Source: Cherax quadricarinatus (Eukaryota; Arthropoda; Malacostraca; Decapoda; Parastacidae). Taken from it: a stretch of 64,000 nucleotides of DNA. The translations under genes and the position numbers were made by a program. Shown here in pieces: positions 52,796-64,000 of the stretch. The notes under the pieces were generated by a model that worked only from the letters and a program-made list of their open reading frames with translations, was not told where the DNA came from and searched no databases. The stretch is from contig NC_091374.1 in NCBI RefSeq assembly GCF_038502225.1, positions 7,843,151 through 7,907,150 of the forward strand, written 5' to 3'. How positions within the stretch are numbered: position 1 is the stretch's first letter; the number at the start of each line of letters is the position of its first letter.

Positions 52796-55700
52796 GGGGA
52801 CTGTAGGGAAAGAAGGAGCAAAACAGCATGTAGAAGCTCAATCAGTGGAGAATGTAGTAAATGAAAGACCTAAGCTATATGTGGAGGCCCTAACAGACCA
52901 CAGCAGAGCCCAGGGAAAGCCGAGAAGGGAAAATGACAGGCCACTGAGCCCAAGTACATTAGCTAGTGAAACTGAAGAAAGGAAAGCTGCAATGGAGGAA
53001 ATCAAATTGAATGAGAGGATACACAGGGATATGCAGTGGGAGAATGAAAGGGTGAGGTCAGTCTTTGTGTATGGGCTCCAGGAAGTTGAAGGGGAAACAT
53101 ATGAAGCCAGAAAACAAGGGAAAAAAAAGCAATTGAAAGAATCATGAAAGCAATAGAAGACGACATGACCCAGCTGGAAAATCTTCGGAGAATAGGGGGT
53201 TATGTAAAAAAAAGAACCCGGCCAGTGAAAGTGACCTTCAAGGCAGAATCGACTCGGAACAGGATCCTGCAGGAGAAAGCACGATTAAGGGACATGCCGG
53301 CATACAGGAAGGTGTATCTCGACCACGACAGAACACAAGCAGAAAGGCAGAAACAGAGAGAGATGGTACAAAGGCGAAAGGAGGAAAGAGAGGGGATGGA
53401 GAAGACAGACAGGAGATCCCAGACACAGGAAGATCAAATGCAGCCTCCCTCAACTTCCTATAGAAGTCTCCCAACCAGGTCAACCCCAGTGCAACCAAAC
53501 ACTCTAAACCAAAACACCCATGCCACATCCAATGCCCCCACCCACTGCATTACAAACTCCACCCCCACAGCAACCACCCATAGTTCCTTATCAGGTCTCC
53601 CACTTCCCCAACCCCAATACACATCCCAGACCACAATCTTAGAAAAGAAGTTGAAGGTGTGGTATACAAATGCAGATGGAATAACAAATAAGTATGAGGA
53701 GTGGCACAAAAGATTCAAGGAGACATCCCCAGACATAATAGCACTCACAGAAACAAAACTCACCAGAATAATAACAGATTCAATCTTTCCAACCGGATAT
53801 CAAATCCTCAGGAAAGACAGAGGGAGGAGAGGGGGAGGAGGAGTTGCACTGCTCATTAAAAACCAGTGGGGGTTTGAGAAAATGGAAGGAATGGATGGCA
53901 CGGGCGAAAGGGACTACTTAGTAGGAACAATCCAGTCTGAGGGACATAAGGTGATAATTGCAGTAATGTACAACCCACCACAGAACTGCAGGAGGCCAAG
54001 AGAAGAATACGATGAGAGCAACAGAGCAATGGTCGACACACTAGCCGAGGTGGCCAGGAGAGCACACATGGGGGAAGCAAAGTTACTAGTTATGGGTGAT
54101 TTCAATCACAAGGAGATTGACTGGGAAAACCTGGAGCCCCATGGGGGTCCCGAAACATGGAGAGCCAAGATGATGGATGTGGTACTGGAAAACCTCATGC
54201 ATCAACATGTTAGAGACACTACCAGAGAGAGAGGAGAGGATGAACCAGCAAGACTGGACCTTGTATTCACCTTGAGTAGTTCTGACATCGAGGATATCAT
54301 GTATGAAAGGCCCCTGGGAGCTAGTGATCATGTGGTTCTGTGCTTCGACTACATAGTTGAGCTCCAAGTGGAGAGAGCAGCAGGAATAGGGTGGGAAAAA
54401 CCAAACTACAAAAGGGGGAACTACTCAGGCTTGAGGAACTTCCTTCAAGACATTCAGTGGGAGAGGGAACTGACAGGAAAACCAGTACAAGAAATGATGG
54501 ACTATGTGGCAACAAAATGCAAGGAGGCAGAGGAGAGGTTTGTTCCCAAGGGAAACAGAAATAATGGGAAGAACAGAACGAGTCCTTGGTTCACCCAAAG
54601 GTGTAGGGAGGCAAAAACTAGGTGTACTAGAGAATGGAAAAGGTACAGAAGACAGAGAACTCAGGAAAATAAAGAGATTAGCCGAAGAGCCAGAAACGAA
54701 TATGCACAGATAAGAAGGGAGGCTCAGCGGCAATATGAAAATGACATAGCAACGAAAGTCAAGACTGACCCGAAGCTGTTGTACAGCCACATCAGGAGGA
54801 AAACAACAGTCAAGGACCAGGTAATCAGACTGAGGAAGGGTGATGGGGAATTCACAAGAAACGACCGGGAGGTATGTCAGGAGCTCAACACAAGATTTAA
54901 AGAAGTATTTACAGTGGAAACCAGTAGGACTCCAGGAAATCAGAGCAGGGGGGTGCACCAGCAAGTGCTGGATGAGGTACATATAACCAAGGAGGAGGTG
55001 AAGAAGCTGCTATGCGAACTTGACACCTCAAAGGCGGTGGGACCAGACAACATCTCTCCGTGGGTCCTTAAAGAGGGAGCAGAGACATTGTGTGTACCAT
55101 TGACAAAGATCTTCAACACATCATTTGAAACTGGGCAACTCCCCGAGGTATGGAAGATGGCAAATGTAGTCCCAATTTTTAAAAAGGGAGACAGACATGA
55201 GGCACTAAACTACAGACCTGTATCACTAACGTGTATAGTATGCAAGGTCATGGAGAAGATCATCAGGAGGAGAGTGGTGGAGCACCTGGAAAGAAACAAG
55301 TGTATAATTGACAACCAGCATGGTTTCAGGGAGGGAAAAATCCTGTGTCACAAACCTATTAGAGTTTTATGACAAGGTGACAGAAGTAAGACAAGAGAGA
55401 GAGGGGTGGATCGACTGCATTTTTTTGGACTGCAAGAAGGCCTTCGACACAGTTCCTCACAAGAGGTTACTGCAAAAGCTAGAGGATCAGGCACACATAA
55501 CAGGAAAGGCACTGCAATGGATAAGAGAATACCTTACAGGGAGGCAACAGCGAGTCATGGTACGTGACGAGGTGTCAAAGTGGGCGTCTGTGACAAGCGG
55601 GGTTCCACAGGGGTCAGTCCTTGGACCTGTGCTGTTCTTGGTATATGTGAATGACATAACGGAAGGGATAGACTCAGAAGTGTCCTTGTTTGCGGACGAT

Positions 55701-56586
55701 GTGAAGTTAATGAGAAGAATCAAATCGGATGAGGATCAGGCAGGACTACAAAGAGACCTGGACAGGCTACAAGCCTGGTCCAGCAACTGGCTCCTTGAGT
55801 TTAACCCCACCAAATGCAAAGTCATGAAGATTGGGGAAGGGCAAAGAAGACCGCAGACACAATATAGTTTAGATGGCCAAAGTCTGCAAACCTCACTCAA
55901 GGAAAAAGATCTGGGGGTGAGTATAACACCGAGCATATCTCCTGAGGCGCACATCAATCAGATAACTGCTGCAGCATACGGGCGCCTGGCAAACCTACGG
56001 ATAGCGTTCCGATACCTCAGTAAGGAGTCGTTCAAGACTCTGTATACCATTTACGTCAGGCCCATACTGGAGTATGCAGCACCAGTTTGGAATCCACACC
56101 TAGTCAAGCACGTCAAGAAATTAGAGAAAGTGCAAAGGTTTGCAACAAGACTAGTCCCAGAGCTACGGGGATTGTCCTACGAAGAAAGGTTGAGGGAAAT
56201 TGGCCTGACGACACTGGAGGCCAGGAGGGTCAGGGGAGACATGATAACGACATACAAAATACTGCGCGGAATAGACAAGGTGGACAAAGACAGGATGTTC
56301 CAGAGATGGGACACAGACACAAGAGGTCACAATTGGAAGTTGAAGACTCAGATGAATCAAAGGGATGTTAGGAAGTATTTCTTCAGTCATAGAGTAGACA
56401 AGCCGTGGAATAGCCTAGAAAGTGAAGTAGTGGAGGCGGGAACCATACATAGTTTTAAGGCGAGGTATGATAAAGCTCATGGAGCAGGGAGAGAGAGGAC
56501 CTAGTAGCAATCAGTGAAGAGGCGGGGCCAGGAGCTATGACTCGACCCCTGCAACCACAAATAGGTGAGTACAAATAGGTGAGTAC
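52796..56586 (+). mobile_element. LINE copy D embedded in the compound satellite
   Basis: A 5'-truncated non-LTR retrotransposon that starts directly at an (AC)n run (about 52796). It carries one long coding region with two frame breaks and a 3' UTR (AGTGAAGAGGCGGGGCCAGG, CGACCCCTGCAACCACAA). Its tail is two copies of AAATAGGTGAGTAC (about 56559-56586), after which the satellite resumes. Fragments of the same 3' end occur at 14084, 28075 and 46166. Confidence 0.92.
52815..56504 (+). pseudogene. LINE-D single-ORF protein: ORF1-like region fused to endonuclease-RT, two homopolymer frameshifts
   Basis: The open frame enters from the truncated 5' side and covers an N-terminal charged, helical region (SVFVYGLQEVEG..., then LRRIGGYVKKRTRPVKVTFK and a basic coiled stretch to about 53420). 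It looks like an ORF1-type RNA-binding domain. An A8 run at 53121-53128 shifts the frame into 53144-55372. A Pro/Thr-rich linker leads to endonuclease: VWYTNADGITNK (about 53660), ALTETKL, GGGGVALLIK, GDFNHKEIDW (about 54096) and GASDHVVLCF (about 54320). RT: KAVGPDNISPWVLKEG, NYRPVSLTCIVCKVMEK, then an A5 run near 55336 shifts to 55308-56504 with [34 protein letters not shown] (about 55689) and a C-terminal domain ending GAGRERT. Endonuclease and RT active-site motifs are intact. Confidence 0.9.
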
Positions 56587-56638
56587 ACACTCGGCACTGA
56601 AGCAACCACACACACACACTCACACACTCGGCACTGAA

Positions 56639-56675
<37 letters not shown>

Positions 56676-57216
56676 GCACTGAAGCAACCACACACACACA
56701 CACACACACACCCTGCACTGAAGCAACCACACACACACACACACACACCCTGCACTGAAGCAACCACACACACACACACTCGGCACTGAAGCAACCACAC
56801 ACACACACACACCCTGCACTGAAGCAACCACACACACACTCGGCACTGAAGCAACCACACACACACACACACACACACTCGGCACTGAAGCAACCACACA
56901 CACACACACACACACTCGGCACTGAAGCAACCACACACACACACACACACACTCGGCACTGAAGCAACCACACACACACACACTCGGCACTGAAGCAACC
57001 ACACACACACACACACCCTGCACTGAAGCAACCACACACACACACACACACACTCGGCACTGAAGCAACCACACACACACACACACACACACACACTCGG
57101 CACTGAAGCAACCACACACACACACACACCCTGCAGTGAAGCAACCACACACACACACACACACCGTGCACTGAAGCAACCACACACACACACACACACA
57201 CCCTGCACTGAAGCAA

Positions 57217-57253
<37 letters not shown>

Positions 57254-58147
57254 GCACTGAAGTAACCACACACACACACACACACACTCGGCACTGAAGC
57301 AACCACACACACACACACACTCGGCACTGAAGCAACCACACACACACACACACTCGGCACTGAAGCAACCACACACACACTCGGCACTGAAGCAACCACA
57401 CACACACTCGGCACTGAAGCAACCACACACACACACACACACTCGGCAGTGAAGCAACCACACACACACACAATCGCCACTGAAGCAACCACACACACAC
57501 ACACACACTCGGCAGTGAAGCAACCACACACACACACACACTCGGCAGTGAAGCAACCACACACACACACACACACACTCGGCACTGAAGCAACCACACA
57601 CACACACACACCCTGCACTGAAGCAACCACACACACACACACCCTGCACTGAAGCAACCACACACACACACACACACACACACCCTGCACTGAAGCAACC
57701 ACACACACACACACACCCTGCACTGAAGCAACCACACACACACACACACCCTGCACTGAAGCAACCACACACACACACACCCTGCACTGAAGCAACCACA
57801 CACACACACACCCTGCACTGAAGCAACCACACACACACACACACACCCTGCACTGAAGCAACCACACACACACACACATACACCCTGCACTGAAGCAACC
57901 ACACACACACACACACACACACCCTGCACTGAAGCAACCACACACACACACACATACACCCTGCACTGAAGCAACCACACACACACACACACACACCCTG
58001 CACTGAAGCAACCACACACACACACACCCTGCACTGAAGCAACCACACACACACACACACACCCTGCACTGAAGCAACCACACACACACACACACACCCT
58101 GCACTGAAGCAACCACACACACACACACACACCCTGCACTGAAGCAA

Positions 58148-58183
<36 letters not shown>

Positions 58184-59558
58184 GGCACTGAAGCAACCAC
58201 CCACACACACACACACACACACTCGGCACTGAAGCAACCACACACACACACACACTCGGCACTGAAGCAACCACACACACACACACCCTGCACTGAAGCA
58301 ACCACACACACACACCCTGCACTGAAGCAACCACACACACACTCGGCAGTGAAGCAACCACACACACACACACACACTCGGCACTGAAGCAACCACACAC
58401 ACACACATTCGGCACTGAAGCAACCACACACACACACACACACTCGGCAGTGAAGCAACCACACACACACACACACTCGGCAGTGAAGCAACCACACACA
58501 CACACACACACACACTCGGCACTGAAGCAACCACACACACACACACACCCGGCACTGAAGCAACCACACACACACACACCCTGCACTGAAGCAACCACAC
58601 ACACACACACACACACACACACCCTGCACTGAAGCAACCACACACACACACACACCCTGCACTGAAGCAACCACACACACACACACACCCGGCACTGAAG
58701 CAACCACACACACACACACCCTGCACTGAAGCAACCACACACACACACACCCTGCACTGAAGCAACCACACACACACACACACACACCCTGCACTGAAGC
58801 AACCACACACACACACACATACACCCTGCACTGAAGCAACCACACACACACACACACACACACCCTGCACTGAAGCAACCACACACACACACACATACAC
58901 CCTGCACTGAAGCAACCACACACACACACACACACACCCTGCACTGAAGCAACCACACACACACACACCCTGCACTGAAGCAACCACACACACACACACA
59001 CCCTGCACTGAAGCAACCACACACACACTCGGCACTGAAGCAACCACACACACACACTCACACACTCGGCACTGAAGCAACCACACACACACACACACAC
59101 ACCCTGCACTGAAGCAACCACACACACACACACACACCCTGCACTGAAGCAACCACACACACACACCCTGCACTGAAGCAACCACACACACACACACCCT
59201 GCACTGAAGCAACCACACACACACACACACACCCTGCACTGAAGCAACCACACACACACACACCCTGCACTGAAGCAACCACACACACACACACATACAC
59301 CCTGCACTGAAGCAACCACACACACACACACACACACCCTGCACTGAAGCAACCACACACACACACACACACACCCTGCACTGAAGCAACCACACACACA
59401 CACACACACACCCTGCACTGAAGCAACCACCCACACACACACCCTGCACTGAAGCAACCACACACACACACACACACACTCGGCACTAAAGCAAACACAC
59501 ACACACACCCTGCACTGAAGCAACCACACACACACACACACACCCTGCACTGAAGCAA

Positions 59559-59624
<66 letters not shown>

Positions 59625-60112
59625 AGCACTGAAGCAACCACACACACACACACACACCCTGCACTGAAGCAACCACACACACACACACCCTGCACTGAAG
59701 CTACCACACACACACACACATACACCCTGCACTGAAGCAACCACACACACACACACACACCCTGCACTGAAGCAACCACACACACACACACACACCCTGC
59801 ACCGAAGCAACCACACACACACACACCCTGCACTGAAGCAACCACACACACACACACCCTGCACTGAAGCAACCACACACACACACACCCTGCACTGAAG
59901 CAACCACACACACACACACCCTGCACTGAAGCAACCACACACACACACACACCCTGCACTGAAGCAACCACACACACACACACCCTGCACTGAAGCAACC
60001 ACACACACACACACACCCTGCACTGAAGCAAATACACACACACACACCCTGCACTGAAGCAACCACAAACACACACACACCCTGCACTGAAGCAACCACA
60101 CACACACACATA
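56587..60112. repeat. Compound satellite, block 2
   Basis: About 3.5 kb of the same unit. CCCTGCACTGAAGCAACC predominates, with runs of CTCGGCACTGAAGC. Occasional ATACACC junctions (for example 57870, 57950, 58815) recur at intervals, a sign of multi-unit duplications. Minus-strand frames of about 840-1020 codons are artefacts of the repeat. Confidence 0.97.
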
Positions 60113-61742
60113 TACCAACAAGTGTTGGATGACATACGAACAACTGAGGAGGAGGTGAAGAAGCTCTTAAGTGACCTTGACACCTCAAAGGCGATGGGAC
60201 AGGACAACATCTCCCCATGGGTCCTTAGAGAAGGAGCAGAGATGCTGTGTGTGCCTCTAACCACAATCTTCAACACATCCCTTGAAACTGGGCAACTACC
60301 TGAGAAATAGAAGACAGCTAATGTAGTCCCCATATTCAAGAAAGGAAACAGAAACGAGGCACTAAACTACAGACCTGTGTCTCTGACATGTATTGTGTGC
60401 AAAGTCATGGAGAAGATTATCAGGAGGAGAGTGGTCGAACACCTGGAAAGGAACAAGATTATAAATGAAAACCAGCATGGGTTCATGGAAGGCAAATCCT
60501 GTATCACAAACCTCCTGGAGTTTTATGACAAGGTAACAGAAGTAAGACACGAGAGAGAGGGGTGGGTAGATTGCGTTTTCCTAGACTGCAGGAAGGCCTT
60601 TGACACAGTTCCCCACAAGAGATTAGTGCAGAAGCTGGAGGATCAGGCGCATGTAAAAGGGAGGGCACTGCACTGGATAAGGGAATACCTGACAGGGAGG
60701 CAGCAACGAGTCATGGTACGTGAAGAGGTATCACAGTGGGCGCCTGTTACGAGCGGGGTCCCACAGGGGTCAGTTCTAGGACCAGTGCTATTTTTGATAT
60801 ATGTGAACGACATGATGGAAGGAATAGACTCTGAAGTGTCCCTGTTCGCAGATGACGTGAAGTTGATGAGAAGAATTAAATCGGACGAGGATGAGGCAGG
60901 ACTGCAAAGAGACCTGGACAGGCTGGACATGTGGTCCAGTAACTGGCTTCTTGAATTCAATCCAGCCAAATGCAAAGTCATGAAGATTGGGGAGGGGCAA
61001 AGAAGACCGCAGACAGAGTATAGGCTAGGTGGACAAAGACTACAGACCTCACTCAGGGAGAAAGACCTTGGGGTGACCATAACACCGAGCACATCACCGG
61101 AGGCACACATCAACCAAATAACTGCTGCAGCATACGGGCGCCTGGCAAACCTACGGATAGCGTTCCGATACCTTAATAAGGAATCGTTCAAGACACTGTA
61201 CACTGTGTATGTTAGGCCCATACTGGAGTATGCAGCACCAGTCTGGAACCCACACCTGGTCAAGCACGTCAAGAAGTTAGAGAAAGTACAAAGGTTTGCA
61301 ACAAGGCTAGTCCCAGAGCTCAAGGGAATGTCGTACGAGGAAAGGTTAAGGGAAATCGGACTGACGACACTGGAGGACAGAAGGGTCAGGGGAGACATGA
61401 TAACGACATATAAGATACTGCGGGGAATAGACAAGGTGGACAGAGATAGGATGTTCCAGAGAGGGGACACAGGGACAAGGGGTCACAACTGGAAGCTGAA
61501 GACTCAGACGAGTCACAGGGACGTTAGGAAGTATTTCTTCAGTCATAGAGTTGTCAGGAAGTGGAATAGCCTAGCAAGTGAAGTAGTGGAGGCAGGAACC
61601 ATACATAGTTTTAAGAAGAGGTATGACAAAGCTCAGGAAGCAGAGAGGGAGAGGACCCAGTAACGATCAGTGAAGAGGCGGGGCCAGAAGCTGAGTCTCG
61701 ACCCCTGCAACCACAATTAGGTGAGTACAATTAGGCGAGTAC
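60113..61742 (+). mobile_element. LINE copy E (same family as D), 5'-truncated, embedded in the satellite
   Basis: It starts at CCAACAAGTGTTGGATGACA, equivalent to about 54956 in copy D. It keeps RT and the C terminus and ends with the same 3' UTR and two copies of an ATTAGGTGAGTAC-like tail unit before the satellite resumes. D and E differ at many positions, so E is an independent insertion, not a recent copy of D. Confidence 0.92.
60119..61663 (+). pseudogene. LINE-E reverse transcriptase, one in-frame TAG
   Basis: One frame from the 5' truncation to TAA 61663. SNxLDTSKAMGQDNISPW-type start (60160 on), TSLETGQLPEK, then TAG at 60308-60310 where copy D has Trp (a TGG-to-TAG change). It continues with [60 protein letters not shown] (about 60755) and LFADDVK (60845 on). 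The C-terminal domain ends AQEAERERTQ. Apart from that stop, about 510 codons are open. The RT catalytic Asp pair is present. Confidence 0.92.
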
Positions 61743-61908
61743 ACACACACCCTGCACTGAAGCAACCACACACACACACACACACCCTGCACTGAAGCAA
61801 CCACACACACATACACCCTGCACTGAAGCAACCACACACACACACACACACACACCCACCACTGAATCAACCACACACACACACACATACACCCTGCACT
61901 GAAGCAAC

Positions 61909-61940
<32 letters not shown>

Positions 61941-62703
61941 GCACTGAAGCAACCACACACACACACACATACACCCTGCACTGAAGCAACCACACACACA
62001 CACACCCTGCACTGAAGCAACCACACACACACACACATACACCCTGCACTGAAGCAACCACACACACACATACACCCTGCACTGAAGCAACCACACACAC
62101 ACACACACACCCTGCACTGAAGCAACCACACACACACACACACACACCCTGCACTGAAGCAACCACACACACACACACAGACACCCTGCACTGAAGCAAC
62201 CACACACACACACCCTGCACTGAAGCAACCACACACACACACCCTGCACTGAAGCAACCACACACACACACACACATACACCCTGCACTGAAGCAACCAC
62301 ACACACACACACACCCTGCACTGAAGCAACCACACACACACACACATACACCCTGCACTGAAGCAACCACACACATACACACACCCTGCACTGAAGCAAC
62401 CACACACACACACACACACACACCCTGCACTGAAGCAACCACACACACACACACATACACCCTGCACTGAAGCAACCACACACACACACACACACACACA
62501 CACCCTGCACTGAAGCAACCACACACACACACACACACACCCTGCACTGAAGCAACCACACACACACACACATACACCCTGCACTGAAGCAACCACACAC
62601 ACACACACACACCCTGCACTGAAGCAACCACACACACACACACACACACACACCCTGCACTGAAGCAACCACACACACACACACACACCCTGCACTGAAG
62701 CAA

Positions 62704-62765
<62 letters not shown>

Positions 62766-62859
62766 TGCACTGAAACAATCACACACACACACACACACAC
62801 ACACCTTGCACTGAAGCAACCACACACACACACACACACACACCTTGCACTGAAGCAAT

Positions 62860-62890
<31 letters not shown>

Positions 62891-62963
62891 TGCACTGAAG
62901 CAATCCCACACACACCACACACACACACCACACACACACCACACACACCTTGCACTGAAGCAA

Positions 62964-63011
<48 letters not shown>

Positions 63012-63024
63012 TGCACTGAAGCAA

Positions 63025-63057
<33 letters not shown>

Positions 63058-63071
63058 GTGCACTGAAGCAA

Positions 63072-63132
<61 letters not shown>

Positions 63133-63147
63133 GCACTGAAGCAACCA
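61743..63147. repeat. Compound satellite, block 3
   Basis: Same unit as blocks 1 and 2. From about 62763 rightward the block changes to CCTTGCACTGAAGCAATC with longer (AC)n spacers, a regional variant. It ends at GCACTGAAGCAACCACAAGC. Confidence 0.97.
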
Positions 63148-64000
63148 CAAGCTCAGTATTGAAGTAACATTATGTGATAGTGGTCACATATATGATTTAA
63201 CATTCCCCACAGGTGACATTTCCCCTCATCACCCAGTTCCGTAATCATCTCCCTGCCTGCCTGCCTCCCATCCCCTACTCTGTCCGAACGTCCCAGGAAG
63301 CCGGTTCCAGGGTCACCTGTGGTCCAGCGCCGTTTTCTTCTCTTAGTGGCGTGAAAAGTTCTCTACTTGGGTAACGATTTACCTTAGTTTCTCAGGTGTG
63401 TTGGTGTAGATGTGGTGGGGTGACCCACCCGCCCATCCACCCGCTAGAGGGCGGCGAGGGTGGGCTGCCCACCCGTCACTATTTGTCGCTATTCTCTACG
63501 ACCATGTCGCTTGATCACACAACACCTGCCGTTACAACACAACACCTGCCATTACAACAACACACAACAAAGCTCAACACCTGCCGTTGCAATATTCATA
63601 ACCCCTGACACTAACACCTGCCGTTACAACAGTCACAATACTTGCTGTTTCACCACTGGAATAAACTCCCACAAATGTCACAACAGTATCCGTCACTATT
63701 ATGCTCTACTTTTACACTATCTTGGGTCACCATCTCGGGTCATTGTAGATTCTTGTCTGGGTTGGCCACTTCCATTGTTTGCAGAGCTTGGGCATGCGAG
63801 GCAGGGCACCAAGGAGGCGCAGAAGAGGTTGGGCATGTGAGGCAGGGCAGCAAGGAAGTGCAACTGATCCACATTATGTCATTATTTTTGATGTTTCGTT
63901 AAGGACCGAAAAAACACTAGGGCAAAACATCAGTCAGAATGTTCCGGGATAAACGTCTCAATACCCGCTTGTGGAGTTGTTGGAGTGAGGTGGTGGAGGA
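63148..64000. other. No gene recognised; minor repeats
   Basis: Three to four loose copies of ACACCTGCCGTTACAACA lie at about 63523-63632. An imperfect direct repeat of GGGCATG-GAGGCAGGGCA lies at 63790-63850. A C-rich segment is found near 63420-63475. The small plus frames have no recognisable domain. Confidence 0.55.

Noticed and set aside
56501..60339. Minus-strand open frames of about 200-1020 codons (Cys/Val-rich)
   Set aside because: They are translations of the GCACTGAAGCAACC-(AC)n satellite. All three frames are open, there is no domain and the composition is purely periodic.
51580..63147. Alternating conserved block and variable spacer, CRISPR-like at first glance
   Set aside because: Spacers are only (AC)n of varying length, there are no cas genes, and the context is eukaryotic.

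Overview
This window is eukaryotic and almost certainly from an arthropod with a large, repeat-rich genome. The best guess is a decapod crustacean. The basis is the make-up of the repeats: several non-LTR retrotransposon (LINE) families broken in typical animal fashion, tRNA-derived SINEs, TTAGG-containing short repeats, and kilobase-scale mini- and microsatellite arrays. The decapod assignment rests on my recognition of the SINE and LINE 3' ends, not on a search. I see no host protein-coding gene, rRNA gene or functional tRNA gene. No bacterial-type operon, CRISPR array or phage is present.

Layout. 1-6.56 kb is a 28-bp G-rich minisatellite (consensus near AGAGTGGGGGAGGGAACACC + CCTCACT) interrupted at 933-2013 by a 5'-truncated LINE (family B) and ended by a minus-strand tRNA-SINE at about 6.56-6.84 kb. 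6.96-9.0 kb holds small repeats and hairpins. 9.0-13.6 kb is a nearly full-length but decayed CR1-like LINE (copy A). Its ORF1 has a coiled coil plus an SGNH-esterase domain and its ORF2 is endonuclease-RT. Nested in it are a palindromic element with 12-bp target duplications and a SINE. 13.7-29.9 kb is old interspersed-repeat debris: LINE-B and CR1 fragments, SINEs, a hairpin element beside (TA)n, and unclassified repeats. 29.86-32.72 kb is a different LINE (copy G) ending in a (TAAA)n tail. 32.7-35.7 kb is more debris. 35.76-39.66 kb is a 30/26-bp minisatellite. 40.0-46.2 kb is LINE C, with a zinc-finger/CCHC ORF1 and an EN-RT ORF2 broken by one TGA and ending in poly(A). It is bordered by (GA)n blocks that contain stray pieces of the same LINE. 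46.5-50.6 kb contains a second CR1-like LINE (copy F) and a cluster of hammerhead-ribozyme-like elements. 51.58-63.15 kb is a compound satellite, a 13-14 bp conserved block alternating with (AC)n, into which two copies (D and E) of a fourth LINE family are embedded.

Most interesting. A family of palindromic (foldback) elements carries, near each arm end, a motif that fits a type I hammerhead ribozyme: CUGANGA, an extra A, a perfect stem II with a short loop, GAAA, CGUU, then a short helix I. Helix I covaries between copies (GGA:UCC, CGA:UCG, GGC:GCC, UUGUA:UACAA). Two copies, complement(49894..49943) and complement(50537..50590), keep every core residue. Two palindromic insertions sit in CR1-like LINEs and have 12- and 13-bp target duplications. 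Hammerheads are known from Penelope-like elements and retrozymes. The palindromic, non-autonomous, LINE-nested architecture seen here is the part worth checking.

The repeats are not a cooperating gene set. They are a stratified record of insertions (LINE, then foldback element, SINE or MITE), overlaid by tandem-array expansion. All very long open frames in the satellites are artefacts of repeat periodicity.
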